From assembly GCF_020536995.1 (NCBI RefSeq), contig NC_068357.1:57465140-57529139 (forward strand): a stretch of DNA of 64,000 nucleotides. Reading direction: 5' to 3'. The notes below the pieces were generated by a model. It made no database searches. It was not told the origin of the DNA and saw nothing but the letters and a program-made list of their open reading frames with translations. This document shows, piece by piece, positions 1 through 12,626 of this stretch. Origin of the DNA: Dreissena polymorpha. Taxonomy: Eukaryota; Mollusca; Bivalvia; Myida; Dreissenidae. Made by a program: the position numbers and the translations under genes. Every line of letters starts with the position of its first letter. Position 1 is the first letter of the stretch.

Positions 1-93
1 AGGCCTTCACGAATAATGGTAGTGGTCAAAAGTCCTCGAGCCGCCGCGTTTGCGAATGGGATGCTGCCCCGAGCTTGACCTTTCGGAAATATG

Positions 94-230
94 TAATATC
101 TTGAAAAAGATATTATTTACCTATACATTTATATATAGAATGTCCTGGGACACGGAAGGATATATAATATCTTGAAAAAGATATTATTTACCTATACATT
201 TATATATAGAATTTCCTGGGACACGGAAGG
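94..230. repeat. Tandem duplication, 71-bp unit, two copies
   Basis: The segment starting TAATATCTTGAAAAAGATAT at 94 recurs at 165 with only about one or two changes and runs to the phrase GGGACACGGAAGG near 230. A young local duplication; each unit contains a small palindrome (ATATCTTGAAAAAGATAT). Confidence 0.85.
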
Positions 231-1120
231 AAAACGGAAGGGAAACGGTTCTGTCCCAGAAGCCTAGTTTCCCCTCTACTATTAAGAAGACACATACATG
301 ATTTCAGAGCACTATTTCTGGACATATTTAGAGTTTATAGACTATAGGTAATTGGCTTGTTATACATATACCGGTGAACGAAAAAATACTGCATACTTTC
401 CGCTTTCACAACCGCTATGTGCTTATTCATACCACAAACAATGCAAATACCTTTATAGTGTCCATATATGATTGGTCATACATGATTCGTCTATGTCTTG
501 TTGTCATGACAAGTTTACTAAATTGTATTTTTTCTGCAATCCCGTTTATGTATTTCAATTGCTTGTGTTTATAGTTTATACAAATAAATAATTTAGTCTA
601 GAGATTGTTATTTTATGTTTCACATAACAATTAAACAACTTATGAAATGCTGACCAGTGACATTGGCGCAATACTGTCATCTAAAATTACTATGGCAAGG
701 CTCGCTTTTCACTAAAATAAAATCATTTTTTAGTTTACTTTTTTATATAGCCTTTCAAGAGAAACGGTGTTGCACATCGGTGTTTAGAAAGGTTTCAACT
801 TAATTTAACAACAACAAAAAACAACAAACTTACAAACATCAGCCTGTCTTTACCTGACATTTATTACACTTGAACTTATATTTGGCTTAAGCTAAATAAA
901 ATATATGTAAGTATATCTGTTTTGAGACTTTTTACCGACGAAAAGAACATAAGATAAATGTGTCTATTGGACGCAACTCTATGGGCAATTGGTGACAATG
1001 TACAATATAGTTCGTCTAGACACTACCATGTCCATGCATATACATTACAAAGACGTCGCTTCTATTTCAGAACATTCACTATGTGTCAGATACCTAGTGT
1101 CGATAACATATATGTGCCAT
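231..1120. other. AT-rich spacer, no feature seen
   Basis: No exon-like open frame, RNA signature or clear repeat was recognised. Short open frames near 374 and 958 have no family resemblance and no splice context. Confidence 0.6.
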
Positions 1121-1363
1121 GCTCTGTGAAAAAAGGGTGCAATGCATGTACGTAAAGTGTCATTCCGGATCAGGGACGACACTTTCCGTTTTATGATATC
1201 GGTCGTTTCTTTTATGTTTTCTTTTCGTTTAAAGAAAGTCTCTTCTTAGCAAAAAATCAAGTTTATACGTAAAGTGTCTTCCCAGATTAGCCTGTGCGGA
1301 CTACACAGGCTAATCTGGCACGACACTTTATGCACATGTATTAAACACCCTTTTCACAGAGCG
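1121..1363. mobile_element. Palindromic MITE, family A (copy 1)
   Basis: The ends form an imperfect inverted repeat (GCTCTGTGAAAAAAGGGTG at the left, CACCCTTTTCACAGAGC at the right). Inside are two facing modules, each with the phrase GTAAAGTGTC and a small hairpin of the type AGCCTGTGCGGACTACACAGGCT. The same family appears at about 7.3, 32.3, 34.6, 42.0 and 63.9 kb. It is non-autonomous and encodes nothing. Confidence 0.8.
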
Positions 1364-1959
1364 CTACTCATATGTAGTCGTTCCGATCAAGCTGTATTTT
1401 CAACTGTATTCTTACAACATATAAAGATATATTAGCGTCGGTGTGTTTTATAATTAGGTTTTATTTAATCGTTTTATATGCTTTAACTTCAGTTCAACAC
1501 GCACATGTAGCACATAAACTTCTGATGTGACCCTATTTTATACAGCTGTATACAACAAAGTATGTCTCATTTAGAAAATAATATACGCACGTGTAAACGG
1601 TGTATTTTACATTATTTAACCAACGTTCAGGCAGATCTCCGCAGATCAGTCACCACCACAAAACTCTAATTATTTTTATATGAGTTAAATCCCGTTATGA
1701 GGAACACAATTCTCTTTATTTTCAAAATTGTTAAAACTCGTGAAGATGAACCCACGGCCTGATAAAGACAAATTCACTGAATAATGCAATAATTTTTAAC
1801 AAGAACATGTCTGCATGCTATATATACATCTATCATTTCAGTACATTCGTCTGAATCGGTGCTCACTCCATGCATTTTGCATCATAAGTCAAAACATATT
1901 TAAATACTATTTGACGATCTGTTTTCGCGAGGCACCTTGATTTGGATCATAATCGAAAC
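1364..1959. other. Spacer, no feature seen
   Basis: AT-rich DNA with no supported gene, RNA or repeat. Confidence 0.5.
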
Positions 1960-3630
1960 TCAATCAACATTTCCGTGAAGGAGGGCTGCAGACGAAGATA
2001 CCTATTGGACTTTGTCTGATTCTCATAACGTTCGATGCGTGAAGGTTTGCTACTTATTATATTACTAGTCTTCTCATAGGGCAACATTAAAAGATTATGT
2101 TGTTATGTTGGCAGCAAAAGGGAGATGTTGGTGTATCTGTAAGGTTTATTTATGTTGTATATTTTAATTTTGTAAAGACAAGTATATTCAACAAGATGGG
2201 ATACAGGCTAGTTTATTCCATGGGGTGTTATACGTTAATGTCGGTATACAAATGGGATAAAAGTAAATAAAAGATATGTCTAAGACACATATTTACTTGT
2301 ATCTCAGCCCCCCCCCCCCTCTTATATTAAACGCGGGTTTTCGTCTTTGTTTATTTACATAATGATAATTACAGATACAACTGCAACTAGTTGATTCAAT
2401 TATGTTTGCGTATTTAATCATTTACATGTACAATAAAGTAATTATTAATTGTGATATCTTAGCCACGTGATAGGATATTTACTTTACCATTATCGTGTAT
2501 CTGTGAAAGATATATTTTGTAATAACTGAAATAAGTTTTACCATTTTAATTGCTGAAACACAATATTTTACCCGCTTTTATTTTCAATATCCAAAAACAA
2601 GAATAACAGACGTTGAATTTAAGAAAATTAAAAAAAAATTTAACGAATTTAGGCCGATCAGTTGATGAGTTGAAGTAATGCTTTGTTAAGAAATTTACCT
2701 ATTCATAGAAAAATAGTTTTACTTTTTGTATATTTGCAGACAAAAACCATTTTGAGAGTCATAAATTGTTCCTTTGTTAGGTGTATCAGCTGATTGTAGG
2801 AGGTGAAATTGTCAGGAATAGATTGATCAATTGATAGTATCGATTGGGGAGGGTATTTTAATACTTAGGCCGTATCAGTATAAATAGAAGGGCAATAATG
2901 ACGATCATGTTATGTTTGATCTAAATTATTCAAATTGTCGAGTAATGAAACGAACGAAAATTAAAACAATATTCAATGCCCGATGTTATGATTTGTGTCA
3001 GACAAATATATGGATGGGACGTTTTCGCTGTGGGGATTTAAATGGCAGCGAACAACACAGTGATGTCACACACCAAACAAACTTCAGTAAAGCATCTGCA
3101 CACATTCTTAGCTTTATGATAAGGTCTACTCTCTATTATAAATACATTATGGGAGACCGTCGAATGTAATTCAGCATATGACAAAAACACAATTATGTTT
3201 GCCATATATAATCACACAGCTCCAACAAACAACAATACATTCTCTGAAACATTGTTGGCCTCAATATTACGCTGATTGTACCCGTATAAAAACATGTATT
3301 CCTGATTGTTTAACAAAATGCATTCATGACAGACGCGCCTCATGTCATCTACGGGTCTGCTATTTCGCGATGGTGCAATATTAAACATATGATAATAATT
3401 TCATAGTAAATCGTTAAACATAACGTGATGCTATCAACAATTATAGGATCATGTATTTTCCTATGATGGAGATTACAAATCCGTTCCACAAGCTAATTGC
3501 AGTCATTAATGACATCCCATCACGCTAGTCTAGATATGGGTCTTGTCGTCGGAAGCGCGACATAGATTAGCAATATATTAACGTTGATGTTTCCTGGATA
3601 TGTACCATCAATGTAAGACTATTCACCAGA
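1960..3630. repeat. Diverged duplicated block, left copy
   Basis: Several stretches match the block at 7560-9900 in the same order: a TCTGATTCTCA segment near 2020 (7619), a TTATGTTGTATRTTTTAATTTTG-like segment near 2152 (7760), GGAATAGAT followed by TTAATACTTAGGC.GTATCA near 2815-2880 (7875-7940), and AAATCCGTTCC near 3478 (9726). Similarity is patchy, so the duplication is old. Part of this block (2181-2260) also recurs at 63200-63280. No gene was recognised; an 85-codon frame at 2912-3169 has no family resemblance. Confidence 0.6.
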
Positions 3631-5135
3631 ACATTCACCCTTCATTTACTGTAGTGAGCAGAGCAACGACAAAGTTCAAATGGATAAAAATAAATAAATA
3701 ACAATTCAGTAAGTAAGCTTACTTTTAATAAAATTATATTGGGTTATCATACAAGAATATACATGATCATATGAAAAGCGCTGACAAAGAACAACTTACG
3801 CTCCTTTTATTGAATTGGGATCTGTTGATTTGATTTTTAGTTATTTTGTTCTCGTCGTTTTAAACGTTGTTAATGCCTATCCCGGCGGTCTGTTTGCTTG
3901 GTCAGCTGAATTACCAGTACTAAATGTACATACTAAGTTGAGTAACTTCCAAATGCTCTAAAGGGGGAAATAAGAGAAGAAGAAAAATACATACAATACA
4001 GAATTGTTAAATGATCATTAAGTTGCGCTGTTTTAAGGAAACACGAGGGAACTAGTTCGAGCTTCCGACGCTGCCCGCAGCCAATCTCGCGTTTGCTAGT
4101 AAATATTCGGATATCATAGCTGGAATTTCACATCGAATGAATTGTCACACACAAAAGTAAAACGAACATTTCGTATCTCGTTAAATCTATGTTACCAGAC
4201 CATATCTTGCGTTGAAATTTGGCTATTGCTATAAGTAACACTGATTTTGTATATGTTAACTTTATTTTTTTCGAAAGCGCGTACGAAGTATTGTGGGTGT
4301 AAATGGGGCTTTAAGTATTTTGTTAAAGTGTTTAGAAGATTTAATAATATATAAATTAACTGTTTCACAAACTATTGTATGTAGCTTAATGTTTAATAGT
4401 AAGAAGATAAATACTTTTTACCTGTTTTCGTAGCTAAACGCGGAATGCCTTCCGAAGTCCTTAAATAAATTTCATAATATTTTATTTTTACCACAACTCT
4501 GTTAAACCTTATTGATATTATATGCATAATTTTACTTTAGAACTTATCGTGTAGCTTTCAACCAATTTATCGTGTAAAAGGAAGTTGAAATGAAACGTAC
4601 TAAAACAGTATGCCAAAACGCAATTAGTTGACGTCAGGAGCTATAAATTAAATTCAGCGCAATTTCACCTGTTGACGTCAGTTCCTGGAGCTTATATTCC
4701 ACAAAGGAAACTTCCGTTGACACACGGTGACTCTATTAGATGATGACAAATATTTCGCTAACTACAAGGACGTGTGTTTAACAAAGGTTTCTATTTTTAC
4801 AGTTATATTTACAACCTTACAATGTAAAAACATACATACACATGAAGCAGACACCGACATATTAAATATCTCGTTCATGAAGTTTATTAAATTTTGCATT
4901 ACTTTAAATACATATATTAATGTATTGTATTAGGCGTGACTCATTTTGCTTTGTACATACGAGGCATGGAATACAAGTTAAAAGAAACACCCAAATGTAA
5001 CGTCTAATTCAACCGAAATGAAATACTACGTGGCAAATGTAAAGAAAATGTTATTTTATTTAAATGTTACACTTAAAAAAGTGTTTGGAGTACACGAATC
5101 GATTTCATACTGGTACAATGTCCTATTTGTTTTAA
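3631..5135. other. Spacer with a pair of CRE-like palindromes
   Basis: No gene recognised. Two perfect TGACGTCA octamers lie 44 bp apart at 4629-4636 and 4673-4680, each next to a (T)CAGGAGCT or CCTGGAGCT phrase, so this is a small direct duplication. They match the consensus CREB/ATF site, but without a gene nearby their function is unknown. Confidence 0.4.
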
Positions 5136-6792
5136 GTGTATTCTCGAAATTGTCAATTCCTTTAAATACTTAGGGGTCAATTTCTTTAAAAACGGAAACT
5201 GGAACAGAACTCAAAAGAACATCTCAGAACACGCATCAAAAGCTATGCATAAATTATTTTCCGTGTTCAATCAATATGAATTTAAATTAAAAGAGAAACT
5301 CAAATTATTTGATGTATTAATATCCCCAATTCTCAATTATTCTGCTGAAGTTTGGGGTAATCATATGGCAAAAGACATAGAACTAATACATTCAAAATTT
5401 TTACGCAAATTATTGTGTGTAAAAACATCAACCAATCTTGTAGGATTATACGGAGAACTAGGTAGGATCCCGATGCATGAACACAGAAAAATTATTATGT
5501 TCCGATATTGGATAAAAATCTTAAATTTAAATGAAAATAGTATTCTAAAACAAGTTTATCTCCTATTGAAAAACGACGCCGACAACGGAATCAATTATAA
5601 CAAAAACAATTGGGCGTCACAAATAAAAGAAATGTTAGAACAATTAGGGTTAACAAATTTATGGATTAATCAAGAACGTATTACTATATCATTAGAGGGC
5701 ATAAAAATTAGAATATTAGATCAATTTAAACAAAATTGGTTAAGTAACATTAATCAATCTGGCAGACTTAGCACATATTGTATGTTTAAAACCAAATTTG
5801 AATTTGAACCGTATTTGCACATAATCAAACAAAATAAATATAGAATAGCACTAAGTAAATTCAGACTATCATCGCATAATCTAGAAATTGAACAAGGACG
5901 TTACTATAATATAGAGAGAGCAGAACGCAAATGCAAAATATGTTGTACAAATTTAATAGAAAACGAATATCACTTCATGTTAACATGCCCACTATACTCA
6001 CATCTAAGAAGAAAATACTTCAAATCATATTACTGTAGATGGCCAACATTAACCAAATTTAAATCGCTCATGTCAACTACAAATAAATGTGAACTACTTC
6101 AAATTGCAAAATATATTTACGATGCAAGTAGACTAAGAGAAGAACTCGTAAGCATGTAACTTTCTGACAAAAAAAATAATTATCATTGCTTCAAACGTCA
6201 ATGAAAATTGAATTACTAATTGACTTAACTAATTGTCTGTATATATGTACATTATTCAACTTTTCGCATCGATAACATACATCATTTTTATTTGTTGAGA
6301 GTGTATGTGAAATACTAGTTTTACTATGTTAATGTATATATATATGTACATTAGTCAACATTTTTCATCGATAACATGTACCATTTATGCTATGCTGTAT
6401 ATGTGAAATATTGGTACCATTAATACTACATTGTATATGTGAAATATTGGTTTTACTATATCGATAGTAAAAATAGTTTTCTCATTATGCCAAAAGCATG
6501 CACTATTGTAATATTTATATATTCTTAATAGTTTTCTCAATATACCAAAAAGCGATTTCGATATATTATGTTTATGTTAACAAATAAATATTTAATGACC
6601 ATCAAGCACTAACATTGCATTCACGATCTTTGACCTGTAATACTAATATCTTTCTTCCTCTGTATTCAACTAACAATCACAGCAATCTTTACCTGAAGAA
6701 TTACCATTTGCTTTATCTAATTGTAGGCTAGAAGCTTATTTGTAGCTTAATTGCCGAAATAAATGTTGTTGTTGTTGTTGTTGTTGTTGTAT
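5136..6792 (+). mobile_element. 5'-truncated LINE (non-LTR retrotransposon)
   Basis: Homology to the end of a LINE reverse-transcriptase protein starts abruptly near 5136-5150 and continues through the stop at 6159, a 600-bp 3' untranslated region with degenerate TATGTGAAATATTGGTTTTAC repeats (6300-6460), and a final AATAAATG(TTG)n tail at 6756-6790. A missing 5' end with a simple-repeat tail is the usual outcome of incomplete target-primed reverse transcription. No target-site duplication could be assigned. The clade is not resolved; the tail and C-terminal zinc motif suggest a CR1/L2-like group. Confidence 0.85.
5140..6159 (+). CDS. LINE ORF2 C-terminal part (RT thumb and CCHC region)
   Basis: The frame is open from 5077; recognisable protein starts around the phrase NSFKYLGVNF (codons from 5155), which is the conserved segment just after the RT palm in many LINEs. 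An in-frame ATG lies at 5245, giving 304 codons. Next come a helix-rich stretch containing LYGELGRIPMHEHRK, then FRLSSHNLEIEQGRYYNI, and a zinc-binding cluster C-x2-C-x9-H-x4-C (CKIC...EYHFMLTC), the usual C-terminal knuckle of these proteins. The endonuclease and catalytic RT motifs are absent through 5' truncation, so it cannot act alone. The remaining frame has no internal stop, which suggests a young insertion. It is not expected to be a host gene. Confidence 0.8.
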   Translation: MLEIVNSFKYLGVNFFKNGNWNRTQKNISEHASKAMHKLFSVFNQYEFKLKEKLKLFDVLISPILNYSAEVWGNHMAKDIELIHSKFLRKLLCVKTSTNLVGLYGELGRIPMHEHRKIIMFRYWIKILNLNENSILKQVYLLLKNDADNGINYNKNNWASQIKEMLEQLGLTNLWINQERITISLEGIKIRILDQFKQNWLSNINQSGRLSTYCMFKTKFEFEPYLHIIKQNKYRIALSKFRLSSHNLEIEQGRYYNIERAERKCKICCTNLIENEYHFMLTCPLYSHLRRKYFKSYYCRWPTLTKFKSLMSTTNKCELLQIAKYIYDASRLREELVSM

Positions 6793-7295
6793 TTCCTTGT
6801 TTATAATTCAAACGATATGACCTCGTTTCCAAACAACATCATTGATTTCAATTTTAACGCGTCTGCAAGGAACCATTTACACAAACTAATTAGTTTCATT
6901 GGTTTCAGTAGATACCATGGCAATTCACGTGGAACATTTATTATAATGGATATTATGATTTTTTAGTTGTTGTGTCAACTCAACGTATGCTGTGGTCTTA
7001 TAACCATTGCTTGCCTATACATGTTACGTGAAATGCAATATAATTGATTCATCATTTCAATTTGATTTTATCTACGACTTCATTGCGCTAACTTCTCAAA
7101 TATTCATTGCACGTGCGGATATCAAAATCCAGCTATGATTCAGTTTTGATTGTACCAGCTTGCAGTTTTATCATTATTAGGAAGACACATACAATGTAAT
7201 GCTATTGTAGCAGTCAATCTACACATATTCAGAGTCTAAACATATCACACCGTAATAAGTCAGTAAAATGAGGCGTGTTACAAAGTATACATAAA
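6793..7295. other. Spacer, no feature seen
   Basis: The (TTG)n tail of the LINE is followed by ordinary AT-rich DNA. Nothing supported. Confidence 0.5.
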
Positions 7296-7504
7296 TGAGC
7301 CTTGTTCTGAGAAAACTGGGTTTCATGCATGTGCGTAAAGTGTCATCCCAGATTAGCCTGTGCAGTCCGCACAGGCTAATCAGGGACGACACTTTTCGCC
7401 TAAACTTGATTTTCGGTAAGGTGGGACTTCCTTGAAAATAAAAATACCATAAAAGAGGAAAGTGTCGTCCCTGATTATGCCCGGTTTTCTCAGAACGCGA
7501 CTCA
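7296..7504. mobile_element. Palindromic MITE, family A (copy 2)
   Basis: Ends TGAGCCTTGTTCTGAGAAAA and TTTTCTCAGAACGCGACTCA form terminal inverted repeats. The core has GCGTAAAGTGTC, the hairpin AGCCTGTGC/GCACAGGCT and the facing AAAGTGTCGTCCCTGAT. This is the cleanest copy in the window. Confidence 0.85.
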
Positions 7505-8119
7505 AATAATGGAGGGGAACCTGTTTGTGCGTGGATCTTTTGATTTTGAATCATAAGGAACCTTAATTCAACAAGTCCATTCACGAGGACGGAGGATCGT
7601 TTCGAACGATTTTTTCTGATTCTCACAATGTCCGATGGTTGAACGCTTCCTACATTTAGTATGACCAAACTCTACATTGAACCTACGGTAATTATAATAT
7701 TTTAGTAGTATTGTTGAAAGCCAGAAATGTAGTGGTTTTTTTTGCTGTATTTGTCATTATGTTGTATGGTTCAATTTTGTAAATATCCAAATAAGTAAAT
7801 AGGTCATGTATCTACGTTGTGTTTGATAAATATTTATTGTTCAACAGACAATAGATATTGGTCATTATTTTTTAGGAATAGATAGAGAAATAAACATAAT
7901 CATTGGTGACGGCATATTTATACTTAAACTGTATCATTAGCAATACGTGCGTAATTGCTAAACTATATTCTTGTTATCTTGAAATTATTGTGGTCATTTG
8001 GGACGCGAACAGTTTACTTCAGCTTTGTTTAGTTTTGATACAAATATAGTGGATAAAAACAAGAACTGGTTATTAGCACGGCCCATTGCTGAAAGAACAG
8101 AAAGAATCTTTGGAAAATA

Positions 8120-9067
8120 CAGTCGAAACCCGATGGCTCGAACTCGCTTGGCTCGAATTTCCGGTTGGCTCGAACTCGCATCAAAGCACCGATTTTGTAT
8201 GCCTATATATTCATATACAATTTTGTCGGATGGCTCAAACTCGCTTGGCTCGAATTATCGGATGGCTCGAACTGTTTTCACAGTCCCGACTACAGTTTTC
8301 ACACGTTCTTTGTTTGTTCGGATGGCTCGAACTCGCTTCTGGTCCCAAAAAGTGATATTCGATTAGGACCGCTTGATTAAAGACACGCACAAATTGATTT
8401 AACTCCGATCGCATAAACTGTAAATCGATTATGACCGCTTGATTAAAGGCAAGCAATTATTGATTTAACACCTGTTTGCTAACATGTCATCGACTCAATC
8501 GTTACTTGATTTGAGTAAAAGGTGGCATTTGCATAAGACATGACGTTCTTGTAGATGCTTTATCATAATGACTGCAACGGCTAAATTGCTACAAAGCTTC
8601 GTTTTTCGACGACTGCTACGGAACGCAACACAGACGGACATAATGTCATTCTTAAAAAAATATAAATAAATAAAGGAATATACTTTTGTCTCGTATGTAA
8701 TGTGTATATAGTGCGGATGCATGTTTCGTTCTATAGTGCTCTTTGTTACCTTAAAATGTGCTACGCTAAAACGTGCTGATAATTTACTAAATGATATTTG
8801 TTAATTGTATTTGTAACTGTTTTAATTATTCATAAATTAAAGTATTAAGTATATATTTGTTTCTTATTAACTTATGAATTCAAAAACAGTAAGTTGTGCG
8901 AAGTAGTACGGAGTTTAAGCAATATGTGTACTCTTCAAATGAAAGTTAAAAGGTACTGCAGACTTGTTCGTAAACAAAAGTTTATAAGAAATCGGATGGC
9001 TCGAATTCCGGATGGCTCGAACTATTGTTGCCGGTCCCGACGAGTTCGGGCCATCGGGTTTCGACTG
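8120..9067. mobile_element. Pogo/Tigger-like non-autonomous transposon (MITE)
   Basis: The left end CAGTCGAAACCCGATGGCTC and the right end GGCCATCGGGTTTCGACTG are inverted repeats of about 27 bp, both flanked by TA, the target duplication of Tc1/mariner/pogo elements. Just inside the left end the motif GGCTCGAACTCG (variants GGCTCGAATTTCCGG, GGCTCAAACTCG) occurs about six times, and two further copies sit inside the right end. Such subterminal arrays are known from pogo/Tigger relatives. The 948-bp element has no transposase; frames between 7998 and 8456 are just the repeats in translation. Confidence 0.85.
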
Positions 9068-9457
9068 TATAAGGTCATAGTGTCTCTATTGAGTATCGTT
9101 CATTGCGTGGTATATCTGCTGCAAATAAAGACGTTAATATGAAATATATACGTTAAAATAATCTATTTCAACTCGCTTTGTACAAACTTGGAAATTAAAT
9201 CCTCCGCTGACAATAGAGAATGTACATTCAAAAATATGTCATTTCCGGTGTTATTATTGGTATATTACAAACAAATAAATGCAAATGTTTATTTCCGCCG
9301 TGGGAATGTAAGTGACACTGAACAAGGAAATGTCGCACAGCGTATTAACGTCTGTGAAGCACCTGCAATAATACTGAATCATGAATGGCCTTACTCCTTT
9401 TGATTATTACAAAATTAAAAATCCTCGGAAACACGTTGATGTTTGATTTATATCTTA

Positions 9458-9486
9458 CCCCCCCCCCCCCCACACACACACACACA
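9458..9486. repeat. Poly-C and (CA)n simple repeat
   Basis: Fourteen C residues run directly into a CA dinucleotide tract. Confidence 0.95.
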
Positions 9487-9900
9487 AGTAAGATGAGTGT
9501 ATCCACATAAAGTCACGCATAACGGAGGACTCGTTCGTTGGCTACGTTATCGCAGGCGACGACGAGTCTCCTCATGCCTGATGGTAAAATATTGAAAATA
9601 TTACAATAATTGTCTATTTCAATCACCTGCATTTATGACATTTGTATAGCAAAGCCGATCGTTTAACATATAGTCATATTATCAAACAACTATATGATTA
9701 AGTATTGTCCTAGCATACAGGCAAAATCCGTTCCGCAAATTAAAGGCAGTCATTTATGAAATCCCAACACGCAAGTCAAAATACGTACCACGCATGACCA
9801 GTGCGGATGTATATATGGGCTAAATTTTGGGTTTCATATTTAGGCCTCAACGTCAGAAGAGCAATACTGGTTTACACTATGGATCCAATGTAATACATTC

Positions 9901-12626
9901 TTGTACTGGGAATTCACAGCGGTCTAACCGAGTTATGACCTCAGTGAGATACCGATGCGGATCCCAGCGCAGGAAGGGCAACAGGGGCTTCATATGCCGA
10001 TTTTGAGTCCGAGACAAACACGATCTAAGAAGTTAGTTATAAGCACGCACAGGCGTCAATAAATGGCTTGACTTGATACAGATTTTTTCGGCGTAAGCTG
10101 TATTAAGCCAGCTTTTCACCCTGACTTGACCTTTGTAAGTGTCCAATAATACTCAAATAAAATTTCCCGCGGCTAGGTACGAATGAATACACTTCATTTA
10201 TTCGATTGGCTGATTTGAGTATAACACCAGAACATTGGAAACATATCCGCGTCTTTGTAACACTGTTTTTCTGCATGAAACAATTTTATCTCTTAATGAA
10301 AAGGCTCAATAGATAGAACAGTTTTACAATCAATTTTCGGCATAAATACAGTTTGTGCGTTCACCTTTTATTTTCAGAGAATTACCAGCGCAAAAGCGTT
10401 TATACTAAAGGCTATGTTGTCATATTTAGTACTTACTTGCATTGCATTTCAACCCGCGAGGTTTCGGGTCAAGTCGCGGCCATTTGTGAAAGTCAGAGTT
10501 TATATACAGTTCATCACCGGAGTTCGCAGAAGGGGTTGCGATCATTGTGTTACACCGGTCTTACTGACAATAACGTAGTGACTGTAATGCATTGCATTCC
10601 AATCCGCAAGGTATCAAGGTCAGTTTGCGGTCAGTTGCAGAAATCTTTATATAAACGCCGTCTCGTAAACTTTGTGCACTTGAAGTCTGTTTTGATCAGA
10701 GAGATACTAAATAAAGATATTCGGCGATATTATTGTGGTATGTCAATCATCGATTTTTAATATGGTTTCAACCATGATAAGGACCAATTTTGATAAAATT
10801 AACTAGAAATATTTATCCATTTAGACCAGTTTATTAAGCAAGAGCACAATAATTCACTATACTATAATTATGCAATTAAATAAGATTCGAGTATTGCCGG
10901 CTGACCTATATGCACTCGTTTATTTTCATGTTTCTTGTGTTTTTCTATTATGTAAATATAGATATCTAAGTAATAATATCACATAAAGCAAAATAAGCCA
11001 CGAAATCTGGCGCAACACCCCGTAATTGATTTGCTTATGATGTAGCTAAGAACTGCGCAGAAAAAAGGCATCCGCTACTTTTTGATCTTTTGATCGTTCA
11101 TAAACATCGACCACAATCAACGCCGTATATCTTTTTTAAAGATATTTCTTGTTTCATAATCGTTAAATACGTTAAAAGTAATTTTTTTGAGAGTTTCGGT
11201 TGACTATAATATTATTATAAAACGGTCTAATTTAAAAAGATATGGTTAAAGGTTTACAACACGTTTGAAAAAATGAAACTAAATATCTGATAATCGGATG
11301 TGCAATAAATGTAGCAAGCGTTGTTTGGGCTGTAATGTTGTATAGTTGTATAGCTGTACACATATAAGTATATTGGCATTTAATGCCTAGCCAATAAATG
11401 TATTGATTTCTTACAGATTTTTTATACACATATGCAGCACTTAAAAAGTCGCTTAAATGTTTGTATATACCTTCATACATCCTTTTAAATTAGATGTGGG
11501 CAAAAAATATATACATACGTCTGTAGTATGTGTTTATTTATTCGTTTATTACATTTAAACAAAAAGACAATATTAAAAGAATGAACGAAACAAATACTGC
11601 AGGTTAAACGATATTCAAGATCCTGAATACTATTTACACGCTGATAATGCGGATAATTGGATTACCGATAGCATTTCGATAAGAGACAAAAACATAAGCC
11701 ACGCGCGCGAGGTAAGTTTCACAGTTTTTTAAGTTATATTCTATAGATTAGTTTGTCAGACAAGGCACATGGTTGAGTTGATCAATGGTGTATCCTTTTC
11801 TATTGGGAAGAACAAAAATCACGGACAAATGATAGATTCCCCCCCCCCCCAAAAAAAAAGAAAATTCGGTCCGAAAACAGCATGAACTGGATAAACAGTA
11901 CACATTTCAACAAAATAAAAGAACTTTGAAATATTGCAAGAAAGTGTTTGCTATTTCAGCATATCGAGTTATCAATATGCTTTATATACTGACATTTTGA
12001 TAGTATTCAATTAAATATAAACGAAGTTAGAGCATGCTTTAATAGGTGGTATTCATGAAGTTGCTTTGATTCCCGATAAAGGCCTCTTCGGTGACAGAGA
12101 CTTTCAACAACCTTGGCACTCTGGTAACCGAGTTTTATCTTCTTCGTGAAATGCATTTATGTATATTATGGCTATTCTAACCAAAAATTATGAAGTACGA
12201 ATGCATGTGCATAGTTAAGCGCGACACATTAGGAATCTATGCATAACTTCATTACAAACACACGTGCAATATAAACGATGGCGTTGTTCGTTTTCAATAT
12301 TCACATAACTATCAATGTATAATATAAATATTATAATTGACATTTTAAAATAAGATTAAAATGCTTATTTCTGAAGAAATATATTTCAAGCGACGACCGG
12401 AAATAATTGTCTACATAATACACTTGTTTTTTAGTGATAACTTTAGATTCAGCGAGATGAAAATACAACGGCGTGTTTAATTTTACTTATGGCAGGGCTC
12501 AAAAGCGGGAGCGAAGGGGTCTTTAGGAGGCAGATATACGTCTTTATTCCTCATTAAATCCTATGTCGGTGCAGCTCATTTGAATTGCATCATCAGGACC
12601 AATACCAATGCGAAGTCACACACTTA
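9901..12626. other. Gene-poor spacer with a weak internal duplication
   Basis: No gene recognised. Around 10430-10520 and 10585-10660 two segments share GCATTGCATTYCAAYCCGC-like sequence and following bases, a diverged tandem duplication of about 150 bp that makes a 135-codon frame look repetitive. A mixed C12/A9 run lies at about 11839-11859. Otherwise nothing seen. Confidence 0.45.

Larger units (their letters stand above)
7560..9900. repeat. Diverged duplicated block, right copy
   Basis: Counterpart of 1960-3630, interrupted by the pogo-like element at 8120-9067, which therefore inserted after the duplication or in this copy only. No gene recognised in it. Confidence 0.55.

Noticed and set aside
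10353-10760. 135-codon frame
   Set aside because: Starts with a non-ATG codon, contains a tandem duplication and resembles no family.
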